A DNA stretch of 64,000 nucleotides. Origin: G020348385 sp964538085. GTDB taxonomy: Bacteria > Acidobacteriota > Aminicenantia > Aminicenantales > Aminicenantaceae. The notes below the pieces were generated by a model, which was not told the DNA's origin, searched no databases, and saw only the letters and a program-made list of their open reading frames with translations. Made by a program: the position numbers and the translations under genes. The stretch spans positions 62,001 to 126,000 of the forward strand of contig CAZIDF010000001.1 in NCBI GenBank assembly GCA_964538085.1, read 5' to 3'. Below are positions 43,412 to 53,164 of the stretch, one piece after another. Within the stretch, counting starts at the first letter, position 1, and each line of letters opens with the position of its first letter.

Positions 43412-44662
43412 CTAGAACCGGAACAGGTTGTTACCCAGTTTTTTCTTCTCCTCGTTCCATCTTTTCACCAAATAGGGTTTTTCCTCTTCGAACACCCTGA
43501 CGATCTTTTCAAAATATTCCTCGCACTCCTTGATATCCATGTGAATGGTCTTATTCACGAAGGAGAGGATCCGGGAATGGTAAAACGGGATCATGGACTC
43601 TACGATCATTTGCTTCGGGATCTGGTTGTTACGGTAGGCAATGGCGAAATTGAACAGGATACGTGCCCAGAGATCGCTGCTGTAATAGAATTTTTCTTTG
43701 GGGATATTTTTTATTTTTTTGATTTCGGTAAATTCTTCATTGGGAAGGATATTTTTCCATACTTCCCCATACCGATCAAAACCTTGGACAAAACTAACGT
43801 AGAGGGCATCTGTATCCACAGAAACTGGTGGAGGAGTCTCCATGGCTCCCAACCCGAATCCAAAAATGCTGCTCGGCCAGCTTTCTGATGTGTCTTTCCA
43901 GAAATATTCGAAGTCAATCATCAGCTCGAAAAAGGTCATGATCACCTGCTTGAACATCGGCCCCAGGTGTTTTGCCGGATCCTTGGCTCGATGAGATTTT
44001 GGGGAACCCAAGAAGGTTTGACAGACCTTGAACCTGCGGGCGATGGCGACAGTGGTCATCCAGATATCGATCCCGAAATGAGCCACGTTTTCTGTCCAGG
44101 TTTTTTCGGACAGGAATGCTTGAGCCAGCCGTCTTGAAAAACCGAAATCTCCCCCGATGGGTTGTCTAACTCTAAGCCCGAAAAGGGTTCTCAAAAGCGG
44201 ATAAGCGATGTGATTGGTGATGGAACCATCGTATTTGTGGCGGATATAGATGGGAGTCACATAGTTGAAGCCTGCAAACAGGGGCTCCCCCAGGTATTGG
44301 ATCCACTGGGGCGTTATGCTCTGAAGATCGGCATCCACGACAACGGCAGCTTTAGCCTCGAGCTCGACGACGGCCTCGAATAAATTCCTCAGGTTGTTCC
44401 CCTTTCCTCGAATATCCCCCGTTGTCGAAATGTAAATCTTGGGAACATCGGTGGGAGTGTTCAAAAAGGCTGTTTTTGTCCCATCCGGCGAATTGTTGTC
44501 AATATTGATGATAACGGATTTTTTATCCGGAAAAAACTTGCACAATCCTTGACTGGCCATCTTGGTGGGATGAGAGATGGAATCAGCTTCATTAAAGGAA
44601 GGTATCCCCACGACAAAGTCGGCTTTTTTTACATGTTCAGGATTTTCGATAATCACATCCAT
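43412..44662 (-). CDS. GT2-fold glycosyltransferase, glucosylglycerate-synthase-like
   Basis: 416 aa. A GT-A nucleotide-sugar domain begins VVGIPSFNEADSI, with the acceptor/metal motif VVVDADLQSITPQW and GGDFGFSRRLAQAF (~165-178). The rest (~230-416) is helical with no membrane span. The pattern is closest, from memory, to glucosyl-3-phosphoglycerate or mannosylglycerate synthases (GT81/GT78), which make compatible solutes; a surface-glycan role remains possible. It lies 43 nt after the helical 185-residue-class gene on the same strand and may be co-transcribed with it. Confidence 0.68.
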   Translation of the reverse strand: MDVIIENPEHVKKADFVVGIPSFNEADSISHPTKMASQGLCKFFPDKKSVIINIDNNSPDGTKTAFLNTPTDVPKIYISTTGDIRGKGNNLRNLFEAVVELEAKAAVVVDADLQSITPQWIQYLGEPLFAGFNYVTPIYIRHKYDGSITNHIAYPLLRTLFGLRVRQPIGGDFGFSRRLAQAFLSEKTWTENVAHFGIDIWMTTVAIARRFKVCQTFLGSPKSHRAKDPAKHLGPMFKQVIMTFFELMIDFEYFWKDTSESWPSSIFGFGLGAMETPPPVSVDTDALYVSFVQGFDRYGEVWKNILPNEEFTEIKKIKNIPKEKFYYSSDLWARILFNFAIAYRNNQIPKQMIVESMIPFYHSRILSFVNKTIHMDIKECEEYFEKIVRVFEEEKPYLVKRWNEEKKKLGNNLFRF

Positions 44663-44705
44663 AGGTGTTTCCTTTTCGCCAATAATAGAATGAACCGGAC
44701 AAGAG

Positions 44706-45254
44706 TCAAGATTGTTGTTTCTGCGTAGCTTTTTTGTTCATATCCTTGGCGTGGTTGATCAATTCTGCCAAACGGTCCAGAATGATCCTCACTTTTATGT
44801 TAGGTAATTTTCGCTTCCCCGACTGTTGGGTTTGAAAATTTTTTTTCAGGAGCGTTTCGATACTCTCTTTGTCCATCCATTTGCACAAAAAGTCATCCTC
44901 GAAGAGTTCAGCTTTCAGCTCCTCATATTCCTGACTCATCGCCAATATTTGAAATTCTTCCAGCAACTCATCTCGCCACTTCTGATAATCTTGAGAGGCA
45001 TAGGAAGGGATAGGGCCCAGCATTTTTTTGGCATTTTTCATCGCGTTTTCGAAGAATCCTTCGGCATCCCGGAGCAAGTTTCTAGCTTTGTAATATTCAG
45101 CCGTATTGAAATCCCCCTCATCTTTCAACAGAGCCTGAAAGACATCGACAGACTTACTCAAATATTCCCAACACTTTGATGCTTTCTGATAGATGAGATT
45201 TTCTGTTCCCTGTTGCATGAAATTCTCCCGGCAAAAATCTTTAGGGACTGCCAT
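44706..45254 (-). CDS. Helical cytosolic protein, unknown function
   Basis: 182 aa from the ATG at 45254; a TTG three codons upstream is the alternative and has the better-placed GAGGAA. No signal peptide or membrane span. The sequence is helical and charged, with repeating patterns such as YYKARNLLRDAEGFFENAMKNAKKM and WRDELLEEFQILAMSQEYEELKAEL, and a basic C-terminus (NKKATQKQQ). It may be a coiled-coil or TPR-like adaptor. No family is recognised. It precedes the GT2-type gene and is divergent from the giant M14 peptidase. Confidence 0.6.
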   Translation of the reverse strand: MAVPKDFCRENFMQQGTENLIYQKASKCWEYLSKSVDVFQALLKDEGDFNTAEYYKARNLLRDAEGFFENAMKNAKKMLGPIPSYASQDYQKWRDELLEEFQILAMSQEYEELKAELFEDDFLCKWMDKESIETLLKKNFQTQQSGKRKLPNIKVRIILDRLAELINHAKDMNKKATQKQQS

Positions 45255-45299
45255 TATATACAATTTTCCTCACCGCTACAACAAGGGAACGTCCCCAAA

Positions 45300-45328
45300 T
45301 TGACTTCGGTGTTCGGGTCTGATATAAA
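45300..45328 (+). promoter_or_regulatory. Promoter of second M14 peptidase gene
   Basis: TTGACT (45300-45305), 17-bp spacer, TATAAA (45323-45328), about 40 nt before the ATG at 45369. A second TTGACT sits near 45342 without a matching -10. Confidence 0.6.
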
Positions 45329-45368
45329 ATTTATTTCCTTCTTGACTAGATAAAAGAGGAGACTCGTC

Positions 45369-48140
45369 ATGCAAAAAAAAGTCATCTTTGTTTTACTGAT
45401 CGCAGCTTTTTTCTTACCTCACCTTTACGCGCAAAATAAGATCACGACGCCAAAGGAGGCCATGGGCTATGATGCCGGAGAGGATTATTTTTTGGCCTCC
45501 TTTACACAATTAGTGGACTATTGGAAAAAACTCGCTCAGGAAAGCGAAAGGATATCTCTGGAAGAGATCGGGAAAACAGCTGAAGGAAGGCCTCTATACA
45601 TGGCCATCATAACTTCCCCTGAAAATCAAAATAGCATCGAACACTACAGGGAAATTTCAATGCGGATGGCGCTAGCTGAAAGCCTGACAGACTCACAAGC
45701 AGAGGAACTGGCAAAAGAGGGAAAGGCCGTGGTGTGGATAGATGGAGGGCTTCATGGAACAGAAGTCTTAGGAGCTCAACAGTTGATCGAGCTTGTCTAC
45801 CAGATGGTCAGTGGTAATGACGAAGAAACTTTGAGGATCCTCGACAACGTCATTCTCTTGGCCGTTTGTTCCAACCCTGACGGCATGGAACTAGTCGCTG
45901 ACTGGTACATGCGCGAACCAGAGCCGACCAAGCGCTCCACCAGGGGGCTTCCCCGGTTGTACCAAAAATATGTCGGTCATGACAACAACAGGGATTTCTA
46001 CATGTCGACCCAGGTCGAGACCGAAGCTCTCAACCGCATCCTTTACAGGGAATGGTTCCCCCAAATCGTGTACAATCATCACCAATCAGGGCCTGCAGGC
46101 TGTATCCTTTTTGCCCCGCCTTTTCGAGATCCATTCAATTATTGTTATGATCCCTTGATTCCTGTCCAAATTCAACTCCTAGGAGCGGCAATGCATACCC
46201 GTTTTGTCCAGGAAGAAAAGCCCGGGGCCACCATGCGGTCAGGAGCGAGCTACTCGATTTGGTGGAACGGCGGATTGAGGACAACCGTTTACTTCCACAA
46301 CATGATCGGCATGCTGACCGAGACGATCGGAAATCCGACTCCGGTAGAAATACCTTTCATCCCTGACATACATGTACCTAACAGCGATTACCCTTTTCCT
46401 GTCGCTCCCCAGAGTTGGCATTTTCGCCAATCAGTGGATTATTCTATCACTGCTGACAAGGCCATCCTCGATTTTGCATCCAAGCACAGCGATGAATTTT
46501 TGCTCAACATCTATCGCATGGGCAAAAGATCCATCGCAAAAGGCAATACCGACAGCTGGACCATCGTTCCTAAAAACATCGAGGCCCTGCGGGATAAGAT
46601 CCAGGCCGATCAAGCTCAAACAGAAGGACCAGGCCGGTCCCGTGGATTCCCTCTTAAATATTATGATATGCTCCACGATCCCACCACTCGGGATCCCAGG
46701 GGGTACATACTTCCTGCCGACCAACCCGATTTTTTGACCGCTACCAAATTCGTCAACACCTTGATCAAGAACGGCATCACCGTTCATCAGGCCAGCCAGG
46801 ATTTTGAGGTTTTGGGAAAATCTTACCCGGCCAGATCCTACATCATCAAGTGTGCACAAGCTTTTCGTCCCCACGTGCTTTCCATGTTCGAACCCCAAAA
46901 TTATCCCGATGACATTCCCTGCCCGGGGGAACCCCCGAGACCCACTTACGATATGGCCGGCTGGACTCTGGCGTACCAGATGGGGATTTCCTTTGACAGG
47001 ATCCTGGAAGGATTCGACGGTCCATTCGAAAAAATACAAGGTTTCGCAGAGACTCCAGCTGGTAGCACCAGCCATGCCCGCAATGCTGTGGGATTTCTGT
47101 TGGACCACAGGATTAACGATGCCTTTATCGCTACGAACAGACTTTTGGAAAACAAAGAAGAGGTCTACTGGTTAAAACAACCCTTTAAAGCCAACGGAAA
47201 AAACTACGCGGCAGGCTCTGTGTACATTCCGAACAAAACCTCGACCGCAAAACGGCTGGAGGCCCTGTCAAACGAACTAGGATTGAAGTTCGAAGGGACT
47301 GACAGCAAGCCTGTGGGGGAAGCATACCGTTTAAAACCTCTCCGCATCGGCCTCTGGGACCAGTATGGAGGCTCGATGGCTTCAGGGTGGATCAGATGGC
47401 TTTTCGAGCAGTTTGAATTCCCATTCGAAGTGGTCTATCCCCCATCACTCGAGTCTGACCACCTTGCCGAACAATACGATGTCCTGGTGTTTGTCAGCGG
47501 AGCCATTCCAGGCTTGAGCACACAAGAAGCCCGGCAGTATGGCCGCTCCGAACCCATGAAGCCTGAAGACGTCCCCCCGGAGTACCGCAACCGGTTAGGG
47601 AATATTTCCGTAGATAAAACCGTGCCAAAAATTCTCCGTTTCCTGAAAGATGGAGGAACCGTTTTAACCCTCGGAAGCTCGACAGCTTTGGGTTTTCATG
47701 CCGGTCTCCCCATTAAAAATGCCCTGGTCGAAAAAACACAGGATGGAACCGAGAAGCCTCTATCGAGCGGACAGCTTTTTATTCCGGGTTCCCTCCTCCA
47801 GGTCCATCTTGACTCCAGTCATCCTTTGACATACGGGATGGGGGATAGGACAGATGTGGTATTCAGCAGAAGTCCTGTTTTCATGCTTCAGCCTGAAGCC
47901 CAGCTCAAAGGAGTTCGTCCGATAGCTTGGTTCGATAGCAAGACACCCTTAAGGAGCGGATGGGCATGGGGCCAGCACTATCTGGAGGACGGCATCGTAG
48001 TGATCGAAGCGACTATCGGGGAAGGGAAACTTGTGATGTATGGTCCAGAGATAGCCTTTCGCGGCCAGCCTCATGGCACGTTCAAGCTTTTATTCAACGG
48101 ACTGTACTATGGACCGGCCACGGATGTCCGCTTGAAGTGA
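45369..48140 (+). CDS. Giant secreted M14 zinc carboxypeptidase-like protein
   Basis: 923 aa with a signal peptide (~4-21). The M14 site is complete: GGLHGTE (His129, Glu132), GHDNNRDF (~203-210), NHHQSG with the third zinc ligand at His237 or His238, and Glu in MLTETIGNP as the general base. The C-terminal ~550 residues contain the same amidotransferase-like fold as the paralogue at 9030-11621 (YDVLVFVSGAIPG ... DGGTVLTLGSSTALG) and end with FKLLFNGLYYGPA, nearly as in that protein. It should cut peptides outside the cell or in the periplasm. GAGGAG precedes the ATG. It stands alone with its own promoter. Confidence 0.9.
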   Translation: MQKKVIFVLLIAAFFLPHLYAQNKITTPKEAMGYDAGEDYFLASFTQLVDYWKKLAQESERISLEEIGKTAEGRPLYMAIITSPENQNSIEHYREISMRMALAESLTDSQAEELAKEGKAVVWIDGGLHGTEVLGAQQLIELVYQMVSGNDEETLRILDNVILLAVCSNPDGMELVADWYMREPEPTKRSTRGLPRLYQKYVGHDNNRDFYMSTQVETEALNRILYREWFPQIVYNHHQSGPAGCILFAPPFRDPFNYCYDPLIPVQIQLLGAAMHTRFVQEEKPGATMRSGASYSIWWNGGLRTTVYFHNMIGMLTETIGNPTPVEIPFIPDIHVPNSDYPFPVAPQSWHFRQSVDYSITADKAILDFASKHSDEFLLNIYRMGKRSIAKGNTDSWTIVPKNIEALRDKIQADQAQTEGPGRSRGFPLKYYDMLHDPTTRDPRGYILPADQPDFLTATKFVNTLIKNGITVHQASQDFEVLGKSYPARSYIIKCAQAFRPHVLSMFEPQNYPDDIPCPGEPPRPTYDMAGWTLAYQMGISFDRILEGFDGPFEKIQGFAETPAGSTSHARNAVGFLLDHRINDAFIATNRLLENKEEVYWLKQPFKANGKNYAAGSVYIPNKTSTAKRLEALSNELGLKFEGTDSKPVGEAYRLKPLRIGLWDQYGGSMASGWIRWLFEQFEFPFEVVYPPSLESDHLAEQYDVLVFVSGAIPGLSTQEARQYGRSEPMKPEDVPPEYRNRLGNISVDKTVPKILRFLKDGGTVLTLGSSTALGFHAGLPIKNALVEKTQDGTEKPLSSGQLFIPGSLLQVHLDSSHPLTYGMGDRTDVVFSRSPVFMLQPEAQLKGVRPIAWFDSKTPLRSGWAWGQHYLEDGIVVIEATIGEGKLVMYGPEIAFRGQPHGTFKLLFNGLYYGPATDVRLK

Positions 48141-48161
48141 TTTTTGTATCCAGATTGAACA

Positions 48162-49391
48162 TCAGTTGGAATAATATCCCATGCGGTGGACAACCTTATA
48201 ATCCCTTTCTTTCACCCTTACCGTGATCTTCTTGAACTGTCCATCTTTTGCATACTTTTGGGGAGAATAATACAGCAGGTAATAATTATCTGATGCCTCG
48301 ATCGCACGTTTGAACGACGAGGCAGGATTCGCCGAGCTATCCACAAATCCTCCGGTTGCATCTGCCATTTCTCTGAAGGCACCATAAATGTCTTCGGACC
48401 TTTCTTGAAAATACACACCCTGCACATGCTCGATAGCTGGGGTCAAGAACAAAAAATGGATGGAAATCGAGGAATCCGCAAAGGCCTGTTTGACACGGTC
48501 CACATCGAAGGAAATGTTCCTGCGAGAAGTTTCCGACATGTCGTATAGCCCCTGGAGAACATGGGGCTTATCTTGATAGTAGGCTAAATATTTGTCTAGA
48601 ATGCTGGGTTCAATCTGCGGGATGTACTCTCTCTCGTAGATCATAAAAACATACTTTTGTCCGGTTTCATTTTTCAGAACTCTTGCAAAATCCAAAAGCT
48701 TCGCCTGGTCCACACGCCTGAGCTTTCTGATCCTATCCAAAGTATTCAGGTATTTGGCGAGCTGTTTTTCAAAAGGCTCACGGCCATAACCGGGAAGAGT
48801 GTAATTATCCAATTGAGTGGTTTCATTTCCCGGACCCCCAGGAGAATTTGAGGATAAGGACCTAGCCAGACCGACCAACTCCTCCACAGCTCCTCGGTAT
48901 TCGGCGTTGCCGACCATCGCATCTTTTCGCAAAAGCTCTTTAAGTTGTTGTGAAAGCTCTTTTTTTGACTGAAACTCCAGTACCTGATCTCGCAGCTTAT
49001 AGGTGCTCATCGGAGTGACGATGACAAGACTATCGCCCGGGACCAAAACATTTTCGTGAAAATAGTCTATCGCATCTCCTATTTTAGGTGTGTATTCGGA
49101 TATCTCGAAAAAGAGGAAAAAGAACCTCTCGGTAGATGGAATGAACCGTTTCTTTTCCTCGCTTCTCTCGACTGTCCTGTTTTTTACTAGATAAACCGCT
49201 TCGATCTTCTGTGGATTGCCTTCTTCTAAGATTTCAAAGTCATCTATTGTCAAGTTTTCGATAAAATTTCCGTTCTGGAAGACTCTAACAGGAACTTCGA
49301 TATTGATCACGATTGCTTGTTCGGCTACCTGTTCGCAAAAGACCCACAGGCTAAGCAAAAGGAAACATCCGAGAAGAAAAATCCGTTTCAA
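48162..49391 (-). CDS. Secreted VWFA-related protein, paralogue
   Basis: 409 aa with a signal peptide (~4-20). Start and end match the paralogue at 38498-39745: VINIEVPVRVFQNGNFIENL, IDDFEILEEGNPQKIEAVYLV, then NYYLLYYSP and ITVRVKERDYKVVHRMGYY. The von Willebrand metal site is again not evident (FLFFEISEYTPK). An insert with SSNSPGGPGNETTQ at ~190-205 distinguishes it. Function unknown, probably extracellular adhesion or complex assembly. It converges with the M14 gene 21 bp away and follows the BNR propeller gene by 52 nt on the same strand. Confidence 0.77.
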   Translation of the reverse strand: MKRIFLLGCFLLLSLWVFCEQVAEQAIVINIEVPVRVFQNGNFIENLTIDDFEILEEGNPQKIEAVYLVKNRTVERSEEKKRFIPSTERFFFLFFEISEYTPKIGDAIDYFHENVLVPGDSLVIVTPMSTYKLRDQVLEFQSKKELSQQLKELLRKDAMVGNAEYRGAVEELVGLARSLSSNSPGGPGNETTQLDNYTLPGYGREPFEKQLAKYLNTLDRIRKLRRVDQAKLLDFARVLKNETGQKYVFMIYEREYIPQIEPSILDKYLAYYQDKPHVLQGLYDMSETSRRNISFDVDRVKQAFADSSISIHFLFLTPAIEHVQGVYFQERSEDIYGAFREMADATGGFVDSSANPASSFKRAIEASDNYYLLYYSPQKYAKDGQFKKITVRVKERDYKVVHRMGYYSN

Positions 49392-49443
49392 TTCAACCTC
49401 TTTATATCAGGGATAACACAGAATCGCGAAGAAGTCAAAAACT

Positions 49444-52386
49444 CTATTTTTCCCTCATCGGATCCTCTCGAATGGCGACAAAACCAGAATAGCTTTCCCC
49501 TTCCAGGATCATTCTCAGTGTGTAAATCCCGGCTTCGACTTCTGGGCCCAGGAGTGGCCGCAGAAAAAAGCCTTGTCCCGTGGCATAACTCCTGAACTCT
49601 TCCATCACAGTCTGCAAGATTTTGTTGTATCCGTCGGTTGTCTTTGCCTTTTGGAATTCTTCGTGCAACTCATCCAAGCGTTCCTTTTGCTCCCCCTCCA
49701 CTTGTTTTTTTAATTCGACAAAGATATTTTCCAGCCTTTTCACAAAGCTATTTTTCTGTTGATCGGTCGGCTCGAATCGCATATCCCAACGGTATCGGCC
49801 GATCCCCTCTGAGTCTTCCAACAATATGGTTCTTGTCATCTTTTGGCTCAGATCGCTGATTTCAACCATAGCTTTTTCCTGGGGTTTTGATCTGAGATAA
49901 TAGTTTATCGAAGCCGTGTTTTGGATAGGCATCGGAGAATTGGAGGGTTCGACTTGAGACATGGATAGAGGGTTTCGCCCCACGAATAATTTGTGACCTC
50001 GGGTCGCGCCTCTGCTAATACCCTGCCATTTAGTTGCCACGGGATTGTCGAAAAAGTGGACTTTCTTTCCAGCCACATCTTCAGTGAACTGTTGCAGAGG
50101 AGTGATGTCATCCAGAATATAGGTGCCCCTGCCATGAGTACCCGCGATAAGATCGCCAGCTAGAGGATGTATTAGCAGATCGTGTACAGCGACCGTTGGC
50201 ATTCCGCTCATAAGCTCAGTCCAAGACTTGCCGCCATCGACCGAAACGAACACACCAAACTCGGTACCCACAAACAGAAGGTTTTCATTCTTCAGATCTT
50301 CCCTGATGACATACACACTATGCCCATCCGGAAGGTTGTGAGTGATATTCTCCCATGTTTGTCCGAAATCCTTGGTTTTGAACACATAGGGGCGGAAATC
50401 ATCGCTGCGGTGGCCATCAAAAGTCACAAAACACACACCTTTGTCGAAGTGGGAAGCTTCCACCCGACTTACCCAAATGGTTTCCGGAACACCAGAGATG
50501 TTGGGCCTGACATTGGTCCAAGTCACTCCATCATCCCGGGTCAATTGCACATTTCCATCATCGGTTCCTAACCAGATCAATCCGGATTCCAGCGGAGACT
50601 CAGAAATCGTGATGATAGTGCAATGGACTTCTGCTCCTGTGACATCGCGGGTCAATCCCCCGCTGTCTCTGAGGATTTTTTTGGGGTCGTTCGTGCTCAA
50701 GTCAGGGCTGATGATCCGCCAGTGATCTCCCCGATCGACACTCTTGAACAGAAAGTTGGCCCCATAATAGAGGGTAAGCGGATTATGGTGGGATAGAACG
50801 AATGGCGTGTTCCAGTTCATACGCACAACGGATCGGCTGGAATCTGTATGCTTAGGAACGACATCTTCCCAATTCAGCGTGTTGCTCCGCGTGGGTGAGA
50901 TCCCCTCGGATTCCTGACGGAACAATGCGTGGTTTCGCCGCAACCTGCCTCCCTGGCTTTCGGAATAGACCGTGGTCCAATCGGTAGGATCCACCGCCGT
51001 GTAAAATCCATCTCCGCTGTGGAATTTAAACCAGTGATCGTTAAAAATGCCGTTGCAGTCCCGGCTGTTGCTCGGCCCGCCCCATATCCCATTGTCCTGA
51101 AGACCGACATATACATAATAGGGATCCCTCATGTCTGCAGAAACGACATAGATTTGGCTGATCGCATAATTGTCGAAGAAGTTGAAATGTTCGCCATGAT
51201 CGTAGGTGATGGAAACTCCTTTATCGTTTCCCACATAATAACGGTCCTTGTTCTGGGGGTCGAGCCACATCACATGAAAATCACCGGCAATGCCGGGCAT
51301 CCCTGGCTGGAAAGTTTTTCCCCCATCTTCAGAGATTTGCGCCTGGCCTCCCATGGCATAAACCCGTTGATCGTCATGGGGATTGATATAAATTTGGCTA
51401 TAATAAAATGGCCGGTCGTTGTATCGGTTTACAAAGGCCCAGGTCTCGCCTCTATCCTCCGAGCGATAAATACCCGACCCGAGCTTGCTCATGTCTTCGT
51501 ACTCTTCGCTACCCCGCCTCGGCTGAAAACCATGCTCGAAGATGACCATCACGATCTTGGGATCGGCGCGGTATATAGCGATACCGATGCGGCCGATATC
51601 TCCTTCGGGCAAACCCTCGGTCAACTTTTTCCATGTCTGTCCCCCATCACTGGATTTGAATAATCCTCCATTCGGTCCGCCGCTGTCGAAGCGGTGAGGT
51701 TGCCTCAACCTCTGCCAAAATGCTGTGTATAAAATATCCGGATTTATCGGGTCCATCTCGATATCGGTGCACCCTGTTTTGCCGTCATCGGGAAGTCCAT
51801 TTCCCAATTTCAGCCATGTCTGTCCCCCATCTGTCGTTTTATACAAACCTCTCTGTCCTGTGTACCCCCACAGGTGTCCTTGAGCTGCTACATAAAGGAT
51901 ATCCGGATCTTCTGGATGTGCGATAATCCGCGCGATATGATGAGAATTTTCCAGCCCCATATGGGTAAAGGTTTTCCCGCTATCCGTGGATTTATATATC
52001 CCATCTCCCCAACCCACGCTGTTCCGCACATTGGCCTCTCCCGTGCCTACCCAAATTATGTCCGGATTCTTGGGAAACATGGCCACAGCGCCGATCGACG
52101 CCGAGCCATAATCATCAAAAATAGGCTCCCATGTCGTTCCGGCATTGATGGATTTCCAAACACCTCCAGAGGCAGATGCCACGAGCACATGCCCAAAGTC
52201 GGTGTCTAATGCTTGGATATCGGTGACTCGGCCACTCATATTGGCCGGTCCGATATTCCGCCATTGGAGGTTTCTGAAAAGGGCCCTTTCCGCTGGCTGT
52301 GCATTCAGCACACCCCAATTTAAAAAAAATAAAAAAGCCATTAACATCCAGCAGAATAGAACCTTTTTTCTCGTTCGGTTTATCAT
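49444..52386 (-). CDS. Secreted VPS10/BNR-repeat propeller protein
   Basis: 980 aa with a signal peptide (~8-29). Residues ~35-760 contain about ten Asp-box (BNR) repeats of the form SxDxGxTW, such as KSTDSGKTF, TTDGGQTWLKL, SSDGGQTWKKL, SEDRGETWAFV and SVDGGKSWTEL, the mark of sortilin/VPS10- and Ycf48-like ten- or seven-bladed propellers. Each blade is followed by phrases like NPDIWVGTGE. The last ~200 residues are a separate mixed domain with a charged helix (~870-920). No catalytic residues are evident. Role may be glycan or protein binding at the surface. GGAGGG precedes the ATG. Confidence 0.82.
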   Translation of the reverse strand: MINRTRKKVLFCWMLMAFLFFLNWGVLNAQPAERALFRNLQWRNIGPANMSGRVTDIQALDTDFGHVLVASASGGVWKSINAGTTWEPIFDDYGSASIGAVAMFPKNPDIIWVGTGEANVRNSVGWGDGIYKSTDSGKTFTHMGLENSHHIARIIAHPEDPDILYVAAQGHLWGYTGQRGLYKTTDGGQTWLKLGNGLPDDGKTGCTDIEMDPINPDILYTAFWQRLRQPHRFDSGGPNGGLFKSSDGGQTWKKLTEGLPEGDIGRIGIAIYRADPKIVMVIFEHGFQPRRGSEEYEDMSKLGSGIYRSEDRGETWAFVNRYNDRPFYYSQIYINPHDDQRVYAMGGQAQISEDGGKTFQPGMPGIAGDFHVMWLDPQNKDRYYVGNDKGVSITYDHGEHFNFFDNYAISQIYVVSADMRDPYYVYVGLQDNGIWGGPSNSRDCNGIFNDHWFKFHSGDGFYTAVDPTDWTTVYSESQGGRLRRNHALFRQESEGISPTRSNTLNWEDVVPKHTDSSRSVVRMNWNTPFVLSHHNPLTLYYGANFLFKSVDRGDHWRIISPDLSTNDPKKILRDSGGLTRDVTGAEVHCTIITISESPLESGLIWLGTDDGNVQLTRDDGVTWTNVRPNISGVPETIWVSRVEASHFDKGVCFVTFDGHRSDDFRPYVFKTKDFGQTWENITHNLPDGHSVYVIREDLKNENLLFVGTEFGVFVSVDGGKSWTELMSGMPTVAVHDLLIHPLAGDLIAGTHGRGTYILDDITPLQQFTEDVAGKKVHFFDNPVATKWQGISRGATRGHKLFVGRNPLSMSQVEPSNSPMPIQNTASINYYLRSKPQEKAMVEISDLSQKMTRTILLEDSEGIGRYRWDMRFEPTDQQKNSFVKRLENIFVELKKQVEGEQKERLDELHEEFQKAKTTDGYNKILQTVMEEFRSYATGQGFFLRPLLGPEVEAGIYTLRMILEGESYSGFVAIREDPMREK

Positions 52387-52581
52387 GCATTTCCCTCCTT
52401 AAACTATTTTTCTTCTCTTTTGGGCAAACCATAACACTTGAAAAAATTCATCCGTTAATACAGCTTTGGAGATCACTGAGCCTATATCTTAGCCTAATAA
52501 CATCATCGACAATATCGTTTAGCTAACACGGTATTGAAGCCCCTAGGGAATGTCAAGTCTACTGGAGATGTCTTGTTTTGC

Positions 52582-52609
52582 TTGACTCTCTCCATGGCTA
52601 AATTATATT
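52582..52609 (+). promoter_or_regulatory. Promoter of MaoC-type hydratase gene
   Basis: TTGACT (52582-52587), 16-bp spacer, TATATT (52604-52609), 64 nt before the ATG at 52674. The remainder of the 52387-52673 gap shows no gene. Confidence 0.5.
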
Positions 52610-52673
52610 TTATCTCTGATCCATTTTATGATCGTGATGATAACACGAATATCGTTCTATTAGGGGAATATAT

Positions 52674-53132
52674 ATGCCAAAAAAGCTAACGCTTGAAAAA
52701 TTACAGGCAGTTGTCGGGGAAGAGATCGGCTTATCCGATTGGATGGAAATCACGCAGAAGAGGATCGATGCCTTTGCCGAAGCCACAGAGGATAGGCAAT
52801 GGATCCATGTGAATCCTTTAAAGGCAAAGTTTGGACCCTACCACAAGACGATCGCTCACGGATTTTTGATCCTGTCTCTTTTAGTCCATCTCACATCCCG
52901 GATAGAACTCTTCAGATATAAGGTGAAAATGATAGCCAATGTGGGGATGAACCGCATGAGATTCATCAGCCCTGTGCCGGTTGGTTCCAGGATCAGAAAC
53001 CGTTGTGTGCTCAAGGATGTAACAGAAAAAAGCGATGGGAAAATCGTCATCACGATAGATAACACGGTTGAAATAGAGGGAGCGGAAAAGCCAGCACTTG
53101 TGGCCGAAGTCTTGGCCTTAGTGATTGTGTGA
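52674..53132 (+). CDS. MaoC-family (R)-enoyl-CoA hydratase
   Basis: 152 aa, a single hot-dog fold. The MaoC motif is ATEDRQWIHVNPLKA (~36-50) with the catalytic Asp and His, and GPYHKTIAHGFLILSL follows, as in PhaJ-type (R)-specific enoyl-CoA hydratases. It should hydrate trans-2-enoyl-CoA in fatty-acid or polyester metabolism, in the cytosol. AGGGGA precedes the ATG. It is a single gene, convergent with the sigma factor gene 32 bp away; no fatty-acid partner genes are in the window. Confidence 0.88.
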   Translation: MPKKLTLEKLQAVVGEEIGLSDWMEITQKRIDAFAEATEDRQWIHVNPLKAKFGPYHKTIAHGFLILSLLVHLTSRIELFRYKVKMIANVGMNRMRFISPVPVGSRIRNRCVLKDVTEKSDGKIVITIDNTVEIEGAEKPALVAEVLALVIV

Positions 53133-53164
53133 GCAGGTCCAATCGGCTTGGTGTTTTATATGTT

